Below, piece by piece: positions 42,325 to 50,071 of a stretch of 64,000 bases of DNA (positions within the stretch are counted from its first letter, which is position 1; every line of letters begins with the position of its first letter). Source of the DNA: Sphaerisporangium krabiense (GTDB taxonomy: Bacteria > Actinomycetota > Actinomycetes > Streptosporangiales > Streptosporangiaceae); assembly GCF_014200435.1 (NCBI RefSeq), contig NZ_JACHBR010000001.1, positions 4,619,501 to 4,683,500 on the forward strand, given 5' to 3'. Under the pieces are notes generated by a model that did no database searches, was not told the origin of the DNA, and saw only the letters and a program-made list of their open reading frames with translations. A program made the position numbers and the translations under genes.

Positions 42325-44393
42325 GTCAGCCCCTCACCCGTCTCGGCCGCGGGCACGACCCGGATCCGGATCACCCGCGGCGTCGGCAGCTCGAACGACC
42401 GCAGCGGCACGTCGCGGCAGTCCTCCCACGCCACCTCGCCGTCCTCGCCGGCCACGTCGACGGCGCCGTCCATGCAGCCCGCGCCGCCCGTACCGTTCAG
42501 ACCGCCCGTGCCGCTCGTACCGCCGGTGCCGCTCGTACCGCCCGTGCCGCCCGTGCCGCTTGCACCGCCCGTGCCGATCGCGACGGCCAGCACGTCCGCG
42601 AGGTCGCCGAGCGCACGCTGGGCGGCGCGGACCAGGGCCGAGGGGCGCAGCGCCTCCCCGAACGGCCATCCGTCCCCCTCGTCCCCGCCTGCCAGCGGGT
42701 CCAGGTAGCGGCGCAGCGCGGCGGTCACGACGGCCGACACCCGCGCCCGGTCGGCCGGGTCGCCGGACAGGTCGACGCGCAGCGCCACCTCGCGGTAGGC
42801 GGGCGGGCGGACGAACACCTCGGCGGTGAGCAGCCGCGCCTCCTCCAGACGGGCGGCGACCAGGCGGAGCGCCGCCGGGTCCGGCACGGGCGCGGCGACG
42901 AAGTCCGGACGGCCGAAGTCCTCGCGCGGCGCCGCGGGCACGATCCGCACGGTCACCGCGCCCGGCACCGTGGCGCAGGGGAAGCCGGGGTGCTCGCCGG
43001 GCGAGGCGTGCGCGCGGGCGATCGCCACCCCCGGCGTGGTCCTGGCCAGGGTGACGTGGTCGGCGGCGGTGACCGCGCGGGTCACCTCGCCGAGCGCCCC
43101 GGCGGCGCGGCCGCGCGCGTCGGCCACGGTCTCGGCCTCCTCGCCGCCCTCGGCGCGCACCACGTTGGCCGCCACCAGCGCGCCCCGCCGCGTGACGGAG
43201 TCCCGCACGGGCAGCCAGTTGCCGGTCAGGCCGCCGTTGCCGGCCCGCCCGCCCCCGACCACGTACTCGACCCGCACGTCGCCGGTCGGCACGGGGACGC
43301 GGCCGGTGAGGCCGTCGCCGAACTCCAGCGCGCCCTCCTCCCGGTCGATGACGAAGACGCGATCGGCGGGGGCGCCGAAGGTGAGGTCGGCCACCGGCCG
43401 CCATTCCTCGCCGGCCAGCCACAGGGACGCCTCCAGCAGGCGACCGGCGGCGTCCGGCAGCACGAGCCGCTGTCCCGGCAGCTTCCGCCACGCGCCGATC
43501 TGGTCGCCGAGCTCGGCGCCGGTCGCGGTGCGCCGCTCGCGGTCCCGGGCGGCCGACACGTTGACCGCCATCTGGAGCAGGCGGGGCGGCGCGGTCGCCG
43601 CGCGGGTGGACAGCAGCAGCCCCCGGTCCTCGGTGGTCCAGCCGGCGGGCGGCAGCAGGTGGACGATCCCGGACCGCCGCAGGCCCGCCGTGCCGTCCCG
43701 CACCTCGGCGCAGGGGCGCGGCGCGTCGTCGGAGCCCGGCCGGAACCAGGACCACGCCAGCTCGGCGGGCGGCGGCACGTCGCCGACCGCGCGCGGCGAC
43801 CACGAGGGCGGGGACGCGGCGGCCGCGTCCAGCTCGAACAGCAGCGAGATCGGGCCGGGCGCGGGCAGCGCGCCGGCGAGCGGCAGCGTGAACCGCGCCT
43901 CGGCGGGGCCGCCGCCGCGCGCCGCCAGCGGCACCCCGCGGCGGGCCCGCAGGTCCGCGGTGCGGTCGCGGTCGGTCCAGACGGTCACCTCGCCCGCGGG
44001 GTCGAGCGGCAGGACGGTCACGTCGTCGTCGAGGGTGAAGACCACGCGTCCCGCCGGGTCCCGCGACAGCGCCGTCCCGGCGGGCACGACGGGGACCGGC
44101 TCGCCGGGCCATTCGGCGGCCAGCCGGAGCACCGTGGCCGCCGCCACGGCGGGCCGGGGCGTGTCGACGCCGAGCAGGCGCAGCACGGCGACCGTCAGCG
44201 CGTCCGGCACCTGGTCGAGCCAGTAGAGGCGCTGCTCCAGCAGGTAGGCGAACAGCTCCAGCAGCGTGACGCCGGGGTCGGCGGGCGCGTGCAGCGTCCA
44301 GACGCCGTCGGACTCGGCGGGGACGCGACGGCGAATGGCCGCCATCATGTCGGCCCAGGTCAGGTCGTCCAGCTTCGGCGCGGGAATCGTCAC
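42321..44393 (-). CDS. Baseplate assembly protein J-like, copy 1, with Gly/Thr/Ser repeat
   Basis: 690 residues. Starts LDDLTWADMMAAIRRRVP, a typical opening of the family, with DPGVTLLELFAYLLEQRLYW, VFVIDREEGALEFGDGLTG, VEYVVGGGRAGNGGL, VTAADHVTLARTTPGVAIARA and WPFGEALRPSALVRAAQ in order. A low-complexity stretch of repeated GTGG units (about 600-635, bases 42480-42580) interrupts the C-terminal end, probably a loop. The GTG start overlaps a micro-ORF stop by 4 bases; that micro-ORF begins with the same six residues, MTIPAP. Confidence 0.85.
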   Translation of the reverse strand: MTIPAPKLDDLTWADMMAAIRRRVPAESDGVWTLHAPADPGVTLLELFAYLLEQRLYWLDQVPDALTVAVLRLLGVDTPRPAVAAATVLRLAAEWPGEPVPVVPAGTALSRDPAGRVVFTLDDDVTVLPLDPAGEVTVWTDRDRTADLRARRGVPLAARGGGPAEARFTLPLAGALPAPGPISLLFELDAAAASPPSWSPRAVGDVPPPAELAWSWFRPGSDDAPRPCAEVRDGTAGLRRSGIVHLLPPAGWTTEDRGLLLSTRAATAPPRLLQMAVNVSAARDRERRTATGAELGDQIGAWRKLPGQRLVLPDAAGRLLEASLWLAGEEWRPVADLTFGAPADRVFVIDREEGALEFGDGLTGRVPVPTGDVRVEYVVGGGRAGNGGLTGNWLPVRDSVTRRGALVAANVVRAEGGEEAETVADARGRAAGALGEVTRAVTAADHVTLARTTPGVAIARAHASPGEHPGFPCATVPGAVTVRIVPAAPREDFGRPDFVAAPVPDPAALRLVAARLEEARLLTAEVFVRPPAYREVALRVDLSGDPADRARVSAVVTAALRRYLDPLAGGDEGDGWPFGEALRPSALVRAAQRALGDLADVLAVAIGTGGASGTGGTGGTSGTGGTSGTGGLNGTGGAGCMDGAVDVAGEDGEVAWEDCRDVPLRSFELPTPRVIRIRVVPAAETGEGLT

Positions 44394-44473
44394 GGCGCGC
44401 TCCCGGGGGGATCGTGCGGCTGCGGGGCCGGGACCGTCGCGGGGCGTTCGCGGCCGGGTGCGGGGATCGTCAC
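44390..44473 (-). CDS. 27-residue coupled micro-ORF made by duplication of the gpJ-like start
   Basis: The 26 bases around the gpJ-like start (44381-44406) recur with one mismatch at 44461-44486, the end of the gp25 gene. The frame between them starts GTG, begins MTIPAP like the real gene, and ends in a TGA overlapping the real GTG. It also overlaps the gp25 stop by 4 bases. It is probably a relay for translational coupling rather than a functional peptide. Confidence 0.5.
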   Translation of the reverse strand: MTIPAPGRERPATVPAPQPHDPPGSAP

Positions 44474-44874
44474 GGCGCGCTCCCGGTGAGGCCGAGGTAG
44501 TACGGGAAGACGAGGTTGGCCTTGGTGTTGCCGCGGCGGATCCGGTAGGTCACCGAGACGGTGACGCGGGAGGCGTCGGCCGGGTCGGTCTCGGCGCGGA
44601 CCTCCTCCAGTTCCACGCGGGGCTCGTGGGCGCGCACGGCCTCGACGATCGAGTTCTCCAGGTCGCGCAGGCTCTGCACGCCGCCGGGCGCGAACACCGA
44701 CTCCTGGGCGCGGGTGCCGAAGTCGGGGCGCATCACGCGCTCGCCGGTCGCGGTGAGCAGCAGGGCGCGCAGGCAGTGCTCGATGCTCTGCTCGCCGGTG
44801 GCGTACTCCAGCCGTCCCGCCTCGTCGGGCATGATCGGGAAGCGCCAGCCGGTGCCGAGGAAGTCCTCGCTCAC
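44470..44874 (-). CDS. GPW/gp25-family baseplate wedge protein
   Basis: 134 residues, the normal size for gp25. Hallmarks are GTGWRFPIMPDEAGRLEYATGEQSIEHCLRALL (given here as the N-terminal region 6-38), TGERVMRPDFGTRAQESVF and the C-terminal YRIRRGN. gp25 is the conserved wedge that nucleates sheath polymerisation on the baseplate. The GTG start overlaps the spike gene stop by 4 bases. Confidence 0.93.
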   Translation of the reverse strand: MSEDFLGTGWRFPIMPDEAGRLEYATGEQSIEHCLRALLLTATGERVMRPDFGTRAQESVFAPGGVQSLRDLENSIVEAVRAHEPRVELEEVRAETDPADASRVTVSVTYRIRRGNTKANLVFPYYLGLTGSAP

Positions 44875-45560
44875 GCGGTCCTCGCCTTCTTGGCCAGCAC
44901 GGAGCGGCCGAGCTGCGGTGTGGGGGGCGCGCCGGACGACGCGTGGGTGTGGGTGTTGTAGGCGGCCAGCAGCGTGTCGCCGAGCACGAGCGGCTCGGTC
45001 GCGCCGCCGCCGAGGTCGATGGAGGAGGACTTGATGGTGACCTTCTCCGCGGTGAGCGTGATGTCGCCCGTGGCGGACACGGTCACGCCGCCGCCCTCTG
45101 CCGCCGTGATCCTGATCGCCTTGCCCTGGTCGTCCAGCTCGACGACGTGCCCGGCGGCCGACCTGATCCGGACGGCGGCCTTCGACGCGGTGTCGTCCAG
45201 CAGCACCTCGTGCCCGTGCCTGGTCCGGATGATCTTCTGGTCCCTGCCGTCCTTCCGCGCCGCCGGCGGCTTGTCCACGCCGTTGTAGAGCCCGCCGAGG
45301 ACGATGGGGAAGCGCATGTCCCCGTGCACGAACGCCACCAGCACCTCGTCGCCCTTCTCGGGGACGAAGAGCGCGCCGTAGCCGCCGCCCGCGTAGAGCT
45401 GGCTCACCCGGCACCAGTCGGTGACCGTGCTGCCGTCGAACCACGGGAAGCGCACCTTGACCCGGCCCTCGTCGTCGCCCTCGTTCTCCTCGACGATGGC
45501 CTCGACGACGCCGTAGTAGCGCTTGTCGGTGCTGCGGGCGCGCGGCGTGGTCCTGGTCAT
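44871..45560 (-). CDS. Spike protein, gpV/VgrG C-terminal-like
   Basis: 229 residues. An OB-fold-like N-terminal part (YYGVVEAIVEEN, GRVKVRFPWFDG, VPEKGDEVLVAFVHGD, PIVLGGLYNG; about 15-95) is followed by a stretch of alternating strands (VTVSATGDITLTAEKVTIKS, about 150-175) that would form the trimeric spike. Afp8-type proteins fuse this to a gpD-like hub; here the hub is a separate gene just upstream. The C-terminal His-rich THTHASSG and basic tail may bind a tip or cargo. No PAAR protein that would cap it was found. Confidence 0.9.
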   Translation of the reverse strand: MTRTTPRARSTDKRYYGVVEAIVEENEGDDEGRVKVRFPWFDGSTVTDWCRVSQLYAGGGYGALFVPEKGDEVLVAFVHGDMRFPIVLGGLYNGVDKPPAARKDGRDQKIIRTRHGHEVLLDDTASKAAVRIRSAAGHVVELDDQGKAIRITAAEGGGVTVSATGDITLTAEKVTIKSSSIDLGGGATEPLVLGDTLLAAYNTHTHASSGAPPTPQLGRSVLAKKARTA

Positions 45561-46741
45561 GGCCGGTCTCCCTCGTGGATGCGCCGGGCGGTGAACTGGG
45601 TGAAGAACCCGCTGGTGCTCAGCGAGTGCTCGACCCGCTTGACGAAGTACGAGCCGGAGAACCGCCGGCCGAGGCCGTAGATCTCCAGGTTGTCGCCCGG
45701 CCGCAACTCGGGAAGCCCGGCGACGCGGCCGGTGGCGGTGATGAACTCGTAGGCGCGCTCCCGCAGCAGGCTGATCGCCAGCTCGCGGGCCTCCTGGTCG
45801 CTGGTGACCGGCGCGTCGACCAGCACCTCCTGGCGGCCCTGCAGCGCGCTGTCGGCCGCCTGCGGCCCGCTCTGCCCGTCGGCGGTGTTCTGCCCGGCCG
45901 GCAGGTTCTCCGCGGTCGCGGTGAACGCGATCGGCTGCTTGGTGCGGGGGTCCCAGCCGCGCACGGTCAGCTTGCTGACCTGCTGCGACACGGTCAGGGT
46001 CGGGGTGAACTCGATCAGGTTGGGCACCAGTCCCGCGGGCTGGGCGCCGGGCCCGGTGCTCAGCCCCGGCGCGTAGGCCAGCCGGTAGACGCGGATCGGA
46101 CGGCCGTCGCGCCCGTCGGTGGGCTTGATGAAGTAGAGGGTGTCCTCGCCGGTGGCCGGGTCGGGCAGGATGTAGCAGTCGAAGTCCAGCCGCTTCGCGC
46201 GCTCCATCAGGAACGACGCGTCGTCCTGGTTCTTCTGCACCACCACGTCGTGCGTCGGGCCCTCCTCGGTGACGGCGATCCGCAGGTGGTTGCGCTGGGC
46301 GATCAGCTCGGCGATCTGCCAGTCCGGCTTGTTCCGGTAGATCTTGGTCTCGTTCTCGGCGGGCTTGCGGTCCTTGAGCCGCAGCAGCCCGTCCACGCCG
46401 CTCACCGCCACGGTCGGCGAGGCGGAGTCGGAGAACTTGGGGCTGAGCGTGCTGATCGTCCCGGTGGCGACGGTGAGCAGCCGGTCGGCGTAGCCGAGGC
46501 GGACCGAGACCCGGCCGCCGAGCCGGAACCGCGGCGAGTCGCTGTGCTTGAACCGCAGGTTGACGTCGTCCCAGTTGTTCAGCGTGAGGTCGAAGCCGGA
46601 CATCTCATCGATGTCCCGGTTGACCTTGATATCGATGATGTCGTTCTTGGTGGTGGGGTCGAGCTGCAACCCCTCGATGTGCACCTCGAACTCCGGCGCG
46701 TACCGGTCCGGCGAGGCGACCTCGGGCACGGGCGTGCTCAT
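45557..46741 (-). CDS. Spike hub protein, phage late control gene D (gpD)-like
   Basis: 394 residues. YAPEFEVHIEGLQL begins the family's N-terminal barrel; VSGVDGLLRLKDRKPAENETKIY, QNQDDASFLMERAKRLDFDCY-like and LYFIKPTDGRDG follow, then ARELAISLLRERAYEFITATG and LPELRPGDNLEIYGLGRRFSG. It forms the central hub that joins tube to spike. It overlaps the spike gene by ATGA. This is the N-terminal half of a VgrG split into two genes. Confidence 0.9.
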   Translation of the reverse strand: MSTPVPEVASPDRYAPEFEVHIEGLQLDPTTKNDIIDIKVNRDIDEMSGFDLTLNNWDDVNLRFKHSDSPRFRLGGRVSVRLGYADRLLTVATGTISTLSPKFSDSASPTVAVSGVDGLLRLKDRKPAENETKIYRNKPDWQIAELIAQRNHLRIAVTEEGPTHDVVVQKNQDDASFLMERAKRLDFDCYILPDPATGEDTLYFIKPTDGRDGRPIRVYRLAYAPGLSTGPGAQPAGLVPNLIEFTPTLTVSQQVSKLTVRGWDPRTKQPIAFTATAENLPAGQNTADGQSGPQAADSALQGRQEVLVDAPVTSDQEARELAISLLRERAYEFITATGRVAGLPELRPGDNLEIYGLGRRFSGSYFVKRVEHSLSTSGFFTQFTARRIHEGDRP

Positions 46742-46751
46742 CGCGTCCCCC

Positions 46752-47423
46752 TCACGGCAGCCGGGGCACGGTGAGCACCCGTCCCGGCCGCAGGTCGCGC
46801 GGATCGTCGATGCCGTTGGCCCGCGCCAGCTCCCGCCAGGCGTCCGGCCGCCGGTACACCGCCGCCGAGATGCCGCTGAGCGTGTCCCCGCGGCGCACCA
46901 CGTAGCTCTTCTCCACGGTGGGGGAGGACCGCGGCGTCTCGGCCGCCTGCGCCGCCGCCGTGCGGAACTCCTTCAGCGTCAGGTCCAGCAGGGCGCGCAG
47001 CGGCACCCCGTCCGGCTTGAAGAGCTGGTAGTTCACGTCCAGCTTCTCCACGACGCCGGTGAACACCGCCTCGTCCCAGACGAACCTGACGATCGGCGGC
47101 GCGTGCTCCCGGCTGTCGGGACGCAGCAGGTTCCGCAACGCGTCGACGTAGCGCACCCGGACGTTCTCCAGCGTGTCGGAGGTGTCCACCAGCGCCTGCA
47201 CGGTCAGCGTCTCGGTGCCGCCGCGCACGTACTGCAGCGGCGGCGTCTCGAGGCCCGGGATCGTGATCTCGGCGAACGTGTTGCTCTTGCTGAGCTTGTA
47301 GTCGGTCGGGTTGAACCGCAGCGGGATCCGGCGGCTGCGCTCGTCGGCGATCACCGGCCGGACGATCTCCAGCCGGGCCGGCGCGTCGCCCTGGCGGGCG
47401 AAGGACGTGGGGGTGACGCTCAC
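46752..47423 (-). CDS. LysM-containing tube-baseplate adaptor (Afp7-like)
   Basis: 223 residues. The N-terminal part has the gp53-like adaptor pattern PLRFNPTDYKLSKSNTFAEI seen in Afp7-type proteins, and the C-terminus is a LysM domain (about 175-223: YVVRRGDTLSGISAAVY with GRVLTVPRLP). In eCIS particles the protein joins the inner tube to the hub; LysM here is structural rather than peptidoglycan-degrading. The GTG start overlaps the small upstream gene by 4 bases. Confidence 0.9.
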   Translation of the reverse strand: MSVTPTSFARQGDAPARLEIVRPVIADERSRRIPLRFNPTDYKLSKSNTFAEITIPGLETPPLQYVRGGTETLTVQALVDTSDTLENVRVRYVDALRNLLRPDSREHAPPIVRFVWDEAVFTGVVEKLDVNYQLFKPDGVPLRALLDLTLKEFRTAAAQAAETPRSSPTVEKSYVVRRGDTLSGISAAVYRRPDAWRELARANGIDDPRDLRPGRVLTVPRLP

Positions 47424-47605
47424 GGGCGGTCCTCGCCGTCGCCGTACCGGCGTTCCGCGTCGGTGTGCCTGGCCCGGGCGCACTCCTGCTCGTAGAGCCG
47501 CGCCCACGCCTGGATGTGCTTGTTGAACAGGCGGGTGAACACCGCGCCCTCGTCCCCCTCCACCTGGAACCGGACCTCCAGGTTGTGGATCGTCACCTTC
47601 GGCAT
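47420..47605 (-). CDS. Small conserved injection-system protein (Afp6-like)
   Basis: 61 residues, charged, helical, with VTIHNLEVRFQVEG near the N-terminus and LFNKHIQAWARLYEQECARAR as a long helix. A protein of this size lies between tube 2 and the LysM adaptor in Afp (Afp6) and related clusters. The ATG has AAGGGAGG 7 bases upstream; an in-frame GTG at 47614 lies inside that ribosome site and is unlikely. Role unknown; possibly an assembly factor. Confidence 0.75.
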   Translation of the reverse strand: MPKVTIHNLEVRFQVEGDEGAVFTRLFNKHIQAWARLYEQECARARHTDAERRYGDGEDRP

Positions 47606-47610
47606 CCCGG

Positions 47611-48102
47611 TCACCTCCCTTCGCCGTCCTGCGTGACCTTGGTGAGCCCTTCGTGCGCGATCTCCAGCGACTCCAGCGCGACCGCGTTCTGCTCGGCGTG
47701 CAGGTCGGGCCCGCTCCACTTGGCGGCCAGCCCGCCGTGGAACCCCCACGCCACCGCCGGGACGCCGTCCGGGCCGAGCACGATCACCGCGCCGTCGCGG
47801 CGCGCGCCGAGCGAGTCGGCCAGCCCGGCCTGGTACCAGGACCACAGGACGGGGTCGCGCACGACGCCCCGCTTGAGCGTGATCCGGTTCCACGAGTGGC
47901 GCAGCGGGAGCTGGCGCACCGAGTCGTTGCGCCCGCCCTCGGCGTAGCTCGTGACCTCCAGTTGCGCGCCGAGGCCGGTGACCTCCTGGAACGCGCCCGC
48001 CGCGACCAGCGGCAGCAGCAGCGCCTGCGCGGGCGGCAGGTAGGCGTCGCCGGGGTCCAGCGTGACCAGGAAGCGGTATTTGGGCAGCGGGTCCGGCATC
48101 AT
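47611..48102 (-). CDS. Inner tube protein 2 (gp19-like; baseplate-proximal tube initiator)
   Basis: 163 residues of the gp19-like tail-tube family: PKYRFLVTLD, FQEVTGLGAQLEVTSYAEGG, LPLRHSWNRITLKRGVV, then ALESLEIAHEGLTKV. It differs from the major tube protein by insertions and by position next to the LysM gene, as for Afp5, which starts the tube on the baseplate. Start MM overlaps the sheath 2 stop by ATGA. Confidence 0.88.
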   Translation of the reverse strand: MMPDPLPKYRFLVTLDPGDAYLPPAQALLLPLVAAGAFQEVTGLGAQLEVTSYAEGGRNDSVRQLPLRHSWNRITLKRGVVRDPVLWSWYQAGLADSLGARRDGAVIVLGPDGVPAVAWGFHGGLAAKWSGPDLHAEQNAVALESLEIAHEGLTKVTQDGEGR

Positions 48103-49574
48103 GCCTCGATCACCTCCAGGCCACGGTCCTGGCCGAGCACCAGGCGCAGGCGGATGAACTCCATCGGGACGGCGGGGGCGACCTCGACCTCGCAGACCAC
48201 GAGGCCCGGGTCCTGGCCGGGCGGGTTGTCGGTGTCGTCGCAGGTCACGCGGAACGCCTGCTCGGGCCGCGCGCCCGCGAGCGCGCCGGACCTGAACGCC
48301 GACAGCAGCACCGAGGTCAGGGCGCGCACCAGCGTGAGCCGCAGCTCGGGCGAGTTGACGTCGAACACCAGCGGCAGCGCCACCCGGCGGATCGCGCGCA
48401 CGAGCAGGTGCACGAGCCGCCGGTGCGCCACGTACCGGCCGTGCGGCGCGGCCGACAGCGTGCGCCCGCCCCACACCACCAGCCCGCGCCCGCGCGTGCA
48501 CCGCACGAGGTTGACGCCCGCCTCGAACAGCCGGACCTGCTGCGGCTCGGGGAACTCGGCCGCCAGGTCCACCGCGTCCAGCAGCACCGCGTTGGCCGGG
48601 GTGTGGTGCGCGCCGCGCTCGCCGTCGAGCCTGGCGATCACGCCGAGCACGTGCCCGGAGGCCGGGAGCGCGCCCGGGGCGCCGGGCGCCCGCAGCGCCG
48701 GGTGGTAGACCGCCGCCGCGCTCAGCAGGGCGTCGTCGCCGGTCGCCTCCAGCGTCCGCGCCCACGCCACCGCGTCGTCCGCCGAGGACGCCGCGGGCGG
48801 GACGTCCAGGACGGCCAGCCGGTCCAGGGACGCCGCCGCCGCGCCCAGCAGGTCGATGACCGTGTCGGCGTGGTCGGTCCCGGTCAGGTCCGCGCCGAGG
48901 TCCGGCAGCGCGACCAGGGCCGGCTCCGGCAGCTCGGCCTGCGCGCGGACCGCGCCCAGGTACTCGGCACGGCCCGGCGCGGCGTCGGCGCCGCCCGCCA
49001 GCGTCAGGTCCCAGGACCGCGAGATGGGGTCGCCCGGCTCCCGGGGACGGGGCGGCGCGTCGGGGACCAGCCGGACCAGCCGGGACGCGGCCAGCCGGGC
49101 GGCCACCTCGGCGGGCGGCACACCGGGGAACGTCTCGGGCGGCTCGCCGGGCGAGGTCACCCGCACCGACACCGTCGGCGGCCCGGCCACCGTGCTGGCC
49201 TGGAACCGGATCGCGACGCGGCAGCCGTTCGCCCACGCCCCCGGGCTGGTCGCGACCACCCGGTAGCGCGCGTGGGGAAAGCCGCCCCCGGCCTCCCACA
49301 CCGCCTCCGCGGTCGCCGCCGGGCCGGTGACCCGCAGCACCCAGGCCGTCCTGCCGCCGTTCTCGAAGAACCCGCGCAGCGCGTACGGCGTGGCCGACCC
49401 GCCGTCGGGCGGCCCGAAGGCGCCCACGACGTCGTTCCAGCTCTCGACCCGCACCGGGATGCCCGCCGGGCCGCGGCGCAGGCGGCCGAGGAACGCGGCC
49501 ACGTCCGTGCGCAGCGGCTCCTCGGCGGAGCCGCGCGGCTCGAACGTCAGGGAGACGCCAGGGAGCGCTGCCAT
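48099..49574 (-). CDS. Contractile sheath protein 2
   Basis: 491 residues, phage tail-sheath family: PGVSLTFEPRG at the N-terminus, PYALRGFFENGGRTAWVLRV, and the conserved C-terminal domain with VNLVRCTRGRGLVVWGGRTL, HRRLVHLLVRAIRR, SGALAGARPEQAFRVTCD and EFIRLRL. eCIS clusters generally encode two or three sheath proteins; the minor ones line the baseplate-proximal rings. It is 264 residues shorter than sheath 1, lacking much of the central insertion, so it is probably the minor form. Confidence 0.92.
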   Translation of the reverse strand: MAALPGVSLTFEPRGSAEEPLRTDVAAFLGRLRRGPAGIPVRVESWNDVVGAFGPPDGGSATPYALRGFFENGGRTAWVLRVTGPAATAEAVWEAGGGFPHARYRVVATSPGAWANGCRVAIRFQASTVAGPPTVSVRVTSPGEPPETFPGVPPAEVAARLAASRLVRLVPDAPPRPREPGDPISRSWDLTLAGGADAAPGRAEYLGAVRAQAELPEPALVALPDLGADLTGTDHADTVIDLLGAAAASLDRLAVLDVPPAASSADDAVAWARTLEATGDDALLSAAAVYHPALRAPGAPGALPASGHVLGVIARLDGERGAHHTPANAVLLDAVDLAAEFPEPQQVRLFEAGVNLVRCTRGRGLVVWGGRTLSAAPHGRYVAHRRLVHLLVRAIRRVALPLVFDVNSPELRLTLVRALTSVLLSAFRSGALAGARPEQAFRVTCDDTDNPPGQDPGLVVCEVEVAPAVPMEFIRLRLVLGQDRGLEVIEA

Positions 49575-49575
49575 G

Positions 49576-50031
49576 TCAGGCGTCGATCAGCAGGCTCTCG
49601 ACGCACAGCACGAGCGTCTCCATGGCGATCTCGTTCTTGGTCGCGCTCAGCGTCGGACCGGTGTACTTCGTCGGCCAGCCCCGGTCGAAGTTCCAGCGCA
49701 TCGCCTCCTGGCGGTTCTCGTCCAGCAGGATGATCGAGCCGGACGTGCGGCGCACCTTGCCGTTGAGCGCCTCCACCACCCAGGTGAAGAACCCGACGTG
49801 GCCGGTGATGCCCCGCTTGAGCGTGATGTTGGTGAACTTCTTCAGTCCGGGGATCTTGCGGACGGTGATGTCCTCGCTGCCGTTGCGGTACTCGATCGCC
49901 GGGATCTCCAGCTCCAGCCCGCTGGCCTCGGTGAACGAGCCGCTCACCGCCACCCCGTCGTCGCTGACGTTGGTCACGATGACCTGGAAGTTGTATGCCG
50001 CGTAGGGATCGTCCCTGATCACGGGTGGCAT
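49576..50031 (-). CDS. Inner tube protein 1 (major tube, gp19/Hcp-like)
   Basis: 151 residues, the usual size for the eCIS major tube. YAAYNFQVIVTN, FTEASGLELEIPAIEYRNGSED, KKFTNITLKRGITG, and METLVLCVESLLI match the gp19-like family. Hexamer rings of this protein form the channel through which cargo is delivered. It lies directly after sheath 1, the normal order, with GGAAG near its start. Confidence 0.93.
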   Translation of the reverse strand: MPPVIRDDPYAAYNFQVIVTNVSDDGVAVSGSFTEASGLELEIPAIEYRNGSEDITVRKIPGLKKFTNITLKRGITGHVGFFTWVVEALNGKVRRTSGSIILLDENRQEAMRWNFDRGWPTKYTGPTLSATKNEIAMETLVLCVESLLIDA

Positions 50032-50071
50032 CGGTTCGCCTCTCTGCTTGGAAGGTCTGCCGGGGCGGGAC

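Noticed and set aside
42480-42580. Repeat array considered as a CRISPR or regulatory repeat
   Set aside because: Units are short, without unique spacers, and translate in frame to GTGG repeats of a baseplate protein.
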